Source of the DNA: Pseudomonadota bacterium
GTDB lineage: Bacteria; Pseudomonadota; Alphaproteobacteria; Rhizobiales; Hyphomicrobiaceae
Assembly (NCBI GenBank): GCA_023410905.1
Contig: JAEYPL010000044.1
Span: 1-11,047, forward strand
Direction of reading: 5' to 3'
DNA: 11,047 bases
How positions within the stretch are numbered: position 1 is the stretch's first letter; each line of letters begins with the position of its first letter. The notes beneath the pieces are model-generated. The model saw only the letters and a program-made list of their open reading frames with translations, was not told where the DNA came from and did no database searches. Shown one piece after another: positions 6,588-11,047 of the stretch. The translations under genes and the position numbers were made by a program.

Positions 6588-7661
6588 CTATGCCTCAGGC
6601 GGCGCGCCGTCGGCTCGCAGTGTGATCAACCCCCGCTCGGCCAAGCTCAATGCAAGCACCGCAATCCAGCGCCGCGCCTCGCGAATAGCCTGAGGCGCGA
6701 CGCGGGCGTCCGCGGCAAGCTCGGCCTCGACGATACGCCGCGAGCGTGGCGACAGCGTCTGCAGTATCATATCCACGAGGCCAGGATCGGCCTCGCGGAG
6801 CGCCATGACGACGCGCTCTGCGGGCACCTCGTCCATGAGCCGCGCGCGATCCTCGGCGCCCATGCCGCCGATGTCCTCGAACGTGAAGACGAAACTCCTG
6901 ACCCGCTCCGCATCCTCCGGATCGGTCTCGCTGATGCTGTCCAGGATCTCTTCGATCTGGTCGCGCTCGAGCTTGTTGAGGATCGCGGCGAGTTTGGCGG
7001 GCTTGTTGTCGTCGGTTTCGGTGCCGATCTCCGCAAACAGCACCTCACGGAGCCGTTCCGCGATGAGTTGCATGGCGGCGTCGGTCGTGGGTCTCAGCAG
7101 CAGGAGACGGCGGCTCAAGTCCATGCGCTGCTCGCGCGTGAGGTTCTCCAGCACGCTCGCGGCCTTGCTCGAATCTAGGCGCGAAAGAACCACGGCTGCG
7201 ACCTGAGGCTGCTCACCGGCGAGAAACGCAGCTATGCGGTCATCTTTCACATCGTTGAGGCGTACCCACACGCGTTCCGATGTGGTGCCCGAGACCTCGG
7301 CGATGATGTCCGAGATCTGATCCTCGCTGACCACGCCCGAAAAGAGCTGCTGCACGCCATTCGCGGAGCCGACCAGGGTATCGGGCGTATCGAGTGCCTC
7401 ATAGAGCTCGTCGATGATCTGTTCGATGATCTCCTCGGAAACCGGCGGCAGCGCCGAAACCGAATGGCCGACGAGGCGAATTTCCTGATTGTCGAACTTC
7501 TTGATGATGACGTCGGCGGACGGCTTGCTCATGGTGAGAAGCAGGGCCGTCACCTTGTCCACAGCACTGAGCGACGGTTCATCGTCGTCGCGTTTTACCG
7601 GCAGCGAACTGCTCATGCTCTTGCCGTTCTTCCCATCGTTGACCGCAGCTATGCGGTGCAT
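6588..7661 (-). CDS. fliG: FliG, flagellar motor switch protein (divergent)
   Basis: The 357-residue product is slightly longer than the usual 330-345. FliG is the rotor protein that binds the MS-ring through its N-domain, FliM through its middle domain, and the stators through its C-domain. DKVTALLLTM (35-44) is the start of the N-domain. EQPQVAAVVLSRL (150-162) is the middle-domain motif, usually EHPQ(R/T)-x-A; here His is Gln and Arg is Val. The C-domain carries the charged torque region FTFEDIGGMGAEDRARLMDEV (259-279), then ALREAD, and a final helix near 325-350. The ATG used (7659-7661) has only a weak GGTGGGG box. The in-frame ATG at 7614-7616 (residue 16) would remove an unconserved-looking tail and is a fair alternative. 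Overall divergence suggests either an unusual lineage or a second paralogue. Confidence 0.88.
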   Translation of the reverse strand: MHRIAAVNDGKNGKSMSSSLPVKRDDDEPSLSAVDKVTALLLTMSKPSADVIIKKFDNQEIRLVGHSVSALPPVSEEIIEQIIDELYEALDTPDTLVGSANGVQQLFSGVVSEDQISDIIAEVSGTTSERVWVRLNDVKDDRIAAFLAGEQPQVAAVVLSRLDSSKAASVLENLTREQRMDLSRRLLLLRPTTDAAMQLIAERLREVLFAEIGTETDDNKPAKLAAILNKLERDQIEEILDSISETDPEDAERVRSFVFTFEDIGGMGAEDRARLMDEVPAERVVMALREADPGLVDMILQTLSPRSRRIVEAELAADARVAPQAIREARRWIAVLALSLAERGLITLRADGAPPEA

Positions 7662-7793
7662 ATGGCGCGCCCCACCGACGGCAGAGGGAATAAATCATGC
7701 TGCCTGTCTGCCACACCGACCTTGCGGCTGACTGACAGGCGTACACCTCCGCCGACCTTGGCCAGCGTCCACCATAAACAGATTCGCGGCTTC
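7662..7793 (-). promoter_or_regulatory. Gap between fliK and fliG with inverted repeat
   Basis: This 132-base stretch breaks an otherwise tight gene row. It holds a 7-base inverted repeat, GCCTGTC (7702-7708) and GACAGGC (7734-7740), with a 25-base spacer. A CAAGGTCGG word also occurs twice on the minus strand, about 7753-7761 and 7717-7725. A promoter for fliG-fliM is plausible because fliG would otherwise depend on read-through, but no clear -35/-10 pair was found and no terminator U-run is present. Confidence 0.35.
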
Positions 7794-9242
7794 TCAGATG
7801 GGTCGGAAGCGAGATGCGTATGAAACTCCCGCGACCACTGGCGCCGCGGCCGCACCTCTGGCCGGTCCAGTCTCACTGTGCGCTGACGATGTGCCGGACT
7901 GACGGCCAGTTCCCTGGCCGCCGAACTGCGCCCCGCCCTCGCGCGCGGCCTGGCCGAATTGCTGCTCCTGTGGACTACCTTGGCGCGGGCCTTGATCGCG
8001 CGCATCGCCGTCCGTGCCCTGGCCACCGAATCGCGCGACGCTGATTTCACCGACGATGTAGCCCGCGCCATTCAGCCGCGCCGCCAGCACGCCGCGGTCG
8101 CTCTCGACCTTGCTCACGGTATCGGCGAGTTCGGCTGCAAGCTCGATGCGCAGATTGTCATCGGTACCCGAGACGACGATCGTGACGGCACCGAGATGAC
8201 CGGGATTGAGCTGAAGCTTGATGATGCGCAGGGCGGGCGCGAAAGTTTGCCGCGTCTCGGGCTCGAAATTCGGTACGGATGGCGGCGCCGACGCGGCGGC
8301 CTCGGCGGGCGCGCCGAGCAACTGCTGCACACGATCTGCAATCTGGAGGCCGACGGCTCCCGGCATCACTTCGATACCGACGGCTGGAGCAATCGGCGCC
8401 GCTGTCGATGTCGTCACGTTCTCGGCGGCACGGGCCAACGCAGCAACGACGGCGGGACGCTCGCGCGGCGCCACTTCAGCCTGCGAGGCGGCCTTGCTGC
8501 CATCCAGGGCGGGCATGTCGCGGCCATTCTCGAAGGCATCCTGCGCAATCTGCCAGCGTCGCGCCTCCACGCCTGCTGCCTGGAAATGCTTCTCCTGGCG
8601 CACGACACGCACGGGCACGAGCTCCACGTCCTCGGCAAGCTCACCGCCGAGTTCAGGCCCGCCCGCCCCATCATTGCGAAGCACGTCGATGTCCATGCCG
8701 CGCGCACCCGCGGCCTTGCGCGCGAACGCAGCAACGTCCGGCGAGACTGTATTCTGCGGCCTGGCCGTGACGTCGACGCCGAGTGCCGCAAGAACCTCGC
8801 GCGCTGCGGCGACCGAATTCGCCAATTCGGGACCAGGCGGCGCTGCGGGCACCTCGCTGGCTTCAGCCTTCTCGCCCGGCTGCACACCCTTCGCCTGCGT
8901 CTTGTCGGCGGCGCGACCGGCAGCCCTGGAGCGGAGCCCGTCGGCAATCTCATTCTTGAAGCCGGAGCGCGCCAACGGCTCGGCATCGCCGTCCTCGCGC
9001 CCACGCCCCATCTTCCCACCTCGGGCATCGAGATGGCGGCCGAAACGAAGTGGCACCGCTGCGTCGTCGGCTTTTTTGGAACGAGGCTCATCAGCCCCCG
9101 TATCCTCGACATTCTCGCCGGCCGTTTCGGCCAATGCCGCGGCAAAATCGCCATCGGGCATATCGCGCTGCCCTTGCGCGCCCTCGCCAGCACCCGGCAC
9201 ACCTTTGGCTCCGGACGGAGCGGCGGGAAGAAGGACGTTCAT
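7794..9242 (-). CDS. fliK: FliK/MotD-type hook-length control protein
   Basis: The 482-residue product is expected to measure hook length and trigger the export switch from hook to filament proteins. In Sinorhizobium this position holds motD, later recognised as fliK. Residues 1-330 are low-complexity, rich in Ala, Gly, Pro, Glu and Arg, typical of the exported ruler region. The conserved hook-length domain lies at about 335-400: LRIIKLQLNPGHLGAVTI, then NLRIELAAE, then LAARLNGAGY, matching the family pattern L-x-L-x-P-x-x-L-G-x-V and the closing L-x-x-x-L-x-x-x-G-Y/F. A Gly/Gln/Arg-rich tail (403-470) repeats FGGQGT at 405-410 and 440-445, and the protein ends SRFRPI. The ATG overlaps the motC stop in ATGA, indicating translational coupling. 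Confidence 0.85.
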   Translation of the reverse strand: MNVLLPAAPSGAKGVPGAGEGAQGQRDMPDGDFAAALAETAGENVEDTGADEPRSKKADDAAVPLRFGRHLDARGGKMGRGREDGDAEPLARSGFKNEIADGLRSRAAGRAADKTQAKGVQPGEKAEASEVPAAPPGPELANSVAAAREVLAALGVDVTARPQNTVSPDVAAFARKAAGARGMDIDVLRNDGAGGPELGGELAEDVELVPVRVVRQEKHFQAAGVEARRWQIAQDAFENGRDMPALDGSKAASQAEVAPRERPAVVAALARAAENVTTSTAAPIAPAVGIEVMPGAVGLQIADRVQQLLGAPAEAAASAPPSVPNFEPETRQTFAPALRIIKLQLNPGHLGAVTIVVSGTDDNLRIELAAELADTVSKVESDRGVLAARLNGAGYIVGEISVARFGGQGTDGDARDQGPRQGSPQEQQFGQAAREGGAQFGGQGTGRQSGTSSAHSETGPARGAAAAPVVAGVSYASRFRPI

Positions 9243-10528
9243 TCGTCAATATCCTTGAACATCTTGTCGATCTGAGCAATGCGCGCCTGCACTTTGGCCG
9301 CCGTGGGGTTCTGGCCAGCAAGAGCGGGCGCCTGGGATTTGTCGGCGACGAGTTTCGTCACAGGAACAGGTTTCGACGTGTCGGTCGTCGGCACCGGGGC
9401 GCTCTGCGGCGGCGAGCGGATGAGATGCGAGATCGCGCGCGCACTTGCGATCAGCTCGCCGACGGGTCCAGCAATCCCGGACGCCTCGGCCGTGTTCAGA
9501 AGCGCGAGCCCCTCCTCGGGCGCAAGTCCAATGGCCAGTGCCGCGCCCTCATAGGCCTGTGTCCAGGCAGCTTCAGGCGAACCGCTGCGGGCATACTTGC
9601 GCGCCATGCGTGACGCATTGACGGTGGTCGCGAGCTTGCCGGAGTTGAGGCCGATCTCGGCCAGAGCCGCATAGAACTGCACGAGCTTGTGGGGATCGAG
9701 ATAGTGCACCACGCCGCGCATCCAGCGAACGCCCTCGTCTTTCTCGCCGTAGCCGTGCTCCACCATGGTCGCCGCCACCGGCCGCATGACGGCGCTCATA
9801 TAGGGCGACCGCGGAAAGCGGCGGAAATAGCGCGATGCGAGCGCCTCGAATTTCGTCCGGTCGACGCGCGAGATCGCGCCCTCCATCGCGAGGCGGAGCG
9901 CCGTCTCCTCAACGAGTGTGCCCGGTGAGAGGAGTCGTGCCTCGTCGGCGAAGCGGATCACGCGCGGGAGATCCGTATTCGCGAGCACGAGCGCCTTCAC
10001 AAGCGCGACATGCCCCGCAAGGCTCGGCGGCAGCGCGAAAACATCGACCTTCTCGAGATGACGGAGCGCATTGCTGCGCTGCCCTTCGGCATAGGCAAGC
10101 GCGCCCTCGGCAAGCGGGAGCTCGGCGGGCTCAAAAAGCTTCTGGGTCAGTACGGCCCGAAGTTGCTGGGGATCGCCGCCGCTGAGCGCATACTTGATGA
10201 GTGCCTCGCGATTGCGCTGCATGCGCCACACAGCCGGCGGAAATGTCTTCAGTTCGTCGGCGATCTCCTGGACGATATCGCGCTGCATGGCGAAAGCGGT
10301 CTCGTCACCTTGCGCGATCCGTTCCTGGACTACACTGAGCGTGCGCACCGCATGATAGGGCTGCCGGACGCCCTCGGAGGCGAATGTTCTGTCGCCGCCG
10401 ACGTTCGCCGCAGCCGGTGGCGCCGCGACCGCCGTCTCCGCGCAGCCGAGCGCCAGCGCAAGGAGGAAGAACGCCGATGGCGCCCTTCCTCTTGCAATCC
10501 AGCCGGTGCGTCGCGTGGCAGCGCTCAT
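9239..10528 (-). CDS. motC: MotC, periplasmic motility protein
   Basis: The 429-residue product resembles MotC, known in Sinorhizobium meliloti as a periplasmic protein that binds the periplasmic part of MotB and is needed for rotation. A signal peptide is clear: basic N-region (TRRTGWIARGR), hydrophobic core (AFFLLALALG, about 19-28) and a likely signal-peptidase I site near AVA-A (33-36). The mature part begins with a variable Ala-rich segment, then YHAVRTLSVVQERIAQGDETA (about 58-78) and a long alpha-helical solenoid-like body to about 365. A Pro/Thr-rich linker (about 370-400) follows and a short charged helix (AKVQARIAQIDKMFKDIDE) ends the protein. Both ends overlap neighbours by 4 bases (motB stop/motC start and motC stop/fliK start), so motB-motC-fliK are translated as a coupled set. 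Confidence 0.87.
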   Translation of the reverse strand: MSAATRRTGWIARGRAPSAFFLLALALGCAETAVAAPPAAANVGGDRTFASEGVRQPYHAVRTLSVVQERIAQGDETAFAMQRDIVQEIADELKTFPPAVWRMQRNREALIKYALSGGDPQQLRAVLTQKLFEPAELPLAEGALAYAEGQRSNALRHLEKVDVFALPPSLAGHVALVKALVLANTDLPRVIRFADEARLLSPGTLVEETALRLAMEGAISRVDRTKFEALASRYFRRFPRSPYMSAVMRPVAATMVEHGYGEKDEGVRWMRGVVHYLDPHKLVQFYAALAEIGLNSGKLATTVNASRMARKYARSGSPEAAWTQAYEGAALAIGLAPEEGLALLNTAEASGIAGPVGELIASARAISHLIRSPPQSAPVPTTDTSKPVPVTKLVADKSQAPALAGQNPTAAKVQARIAQIDKMFKDIDE

Positions 10529-11047
10529 TCATCGACCTGCTGCAGGAGAATCTCGATCCGGCGGTTCGCTGCCGCCTCCGAGTTGCCCGGGATTTTCAGC
10601 TTGCGGTCCGCATAACCCTCGATGCGGGTGAAGCGCTTCTCGTCCACGCCCGCACGCACCAGCATGGCGTAGGCGGCCTCCGCACGCGTCATGGAGAGGC
10701 GCCAGTTGTTGTTACCGCTGTCCGTGCGGTAGGCGCGACTGTCGGTATGGCCACGCACGACAATGCGCTTGCTGTTGGCGGTCAGAACCGGCGCGATGCG
10801 TGCGATCAGATCGATCGTCTGCTGGCTCGGATCCGATGAGCCGATCGCGAACATGCCGAACGTGCTCGTGTCCGTCAGGCTGAGCACGATGCCGTTGCCT
10901 TCGATCGTCACCTCGATGCCGGGCCCGCCGGATCCCGCGATCGGCTTCGCGACCTGTTGAATGTCGCGCAACACGCCTGCGGCTGTCGCCTCGAGAACCC
11001 TCTGCCCGGCCGCCGCCGCCTCCTGCTGGCGGACCGCTGCATCCTTC
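10525..11047 (-). CDS. motB: MotB, stator protein (5' end missing)
   Basis: About 173 C-terminal residues are in the window; the frame stays open to the right edge, so the N-terminal plug and membrane helix lie outside. An Ala/Gln/Glu-rich helix opens the fragment, followed by VTIEGNGIVLSLTDTSTFGM and an OmpA-like peptidoglycan-binding domain. This shows RIVVRGHTDSRAY, NWRLSMTRAEAAYAMLV, GYADRK and NSEAAANRRIEILLQ, which are the family's G-H-T-D, L-S-x-x-R-A, G-x-a-x and N-R-R-I-E-I positions. MotB with MotA forms the proton channel of the stator and is anchored to the cell wall by this domain. OmpA/Pal lipoproteins share the domain, but the direct fusion by ATGA overlap to motC makes MotB by far the best call. 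A GTG at 10972-10974 is internal, not the start. Confidence 0.9.
   Translation of the reverse strand, partial: KDAAVRQQEAAAAGQRVLEATAAGVLRDIQQVAKPIAGSGGPGIEVTIEGNGIVLSLTDTSTFGMFAIGSSDPSQQTIDLIARIAPVLTANSKRIVVRGHTDSRAYRTDSGNNNWRLSMTRAEAAYAMLVRAGVDEKRFTRIEGYADRKLKIPGNSEAAANRRIEILLQQVDE

Noticed and set aside
5766..7178. Long open frame of 470 codons on the plus strand across fliM and fliG
   Set aside because: It is antisense to two clear genes and crosses their boundary. Its composition is that of a shadow frame.
7698..7713. Sigma-54-like element TGGCAGACAGGCAGCA on the minus strand before fliG
   Set aside because: The GG-N10-GC spacing fits, but the -12 half reads CAGCA rather than TTGCA, and such partial matches are common in GC-rich DNA. 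Sigma-54 use is also unusual for flagella in this order.
7959..9275. Open frames of 438 and 346 codons on the plus strand opposite fliK
   Set aside because: fliK on the minus strand has the hook-length domain and is coupled to motC. The opposite frames are Arg/Ala/Ser-rich with no domain.
10438..10446. Possible lipoprotein site (LALGC) in the MotC signal peptide
   Set aside because: The residues before Cys29 are Ala-Leu-Gly, a poor lipobox. A normal AVA-A cleavage site follows, and MotC is known as a soluble periplasmic protein.
10525..10974. motB starting at the GTG at 10972-10974
   Set aside because: The frame stays open to the window edge with Ala/Gln/Glu-rich helical sequence, and MotB needs an N-terminal membrane helix that this start would omit.

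Overview
The window is a dense flagellar and motility gene block in which every supported gene lies on the minus strand. It points to an alphaproteobacterium of the Hyphomicrobiales (Rhizobiales). The evidence is the combination of MotC, a MotD-type FliK, an FtcR/Rem-type response regulator without the usual phosphorylated Asp, and FlaF directly after flgE-flgK-flgL, together with GC-rich DNA. The genus cannot be set from the sequence alone.

Read in the direction of transcription (high to low coordinates), the layout has three parts. First, motB (start outside the window), motC and fliK/motD are joined by 4-base ATGA overlaps; they encode a stator subunit, its periplasmic partner and the hook-length control protein. 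Second, after a 132-base gap, come fliG, fliM and an unrecognised gene for a small protein with one N-terminal membrane segment. FliG and FliM are the rotor switch; no fliN sits beside them. Third, after a 242-base non-coding stretch with two inverted repeats and two AT-rich patches, come ftcR (hook-class transcription regulator), flgE (hook), flgK and flgL (hook-filament junction proteins) and the start of flaF (flagellin regulator), which runs off the left edge.

The genes form a plausible assembly module. The switch (FliG/FliM) turns against stators that include MotB with MotC. FliK sets the hook length of FlgE. FtcR, encoded just upstream of the hook genes, is expected to drive hook-stage expression. 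FlgK and FlgL then cap the hook before the filament forms, and FlaF takes part in flagellin control.

Most of the window is an ordinary rhizobial-type flagellar locus. I saw no sign of mobile elements, CRISPR, RNA genes or defence systems. The parts worth a second look are the unknown membrane-anchored gene after fliM, the structured region before ftcR, a 9-base-pair hairpin between ftcR and flgE, and the divergent, fliN-less switch pair.
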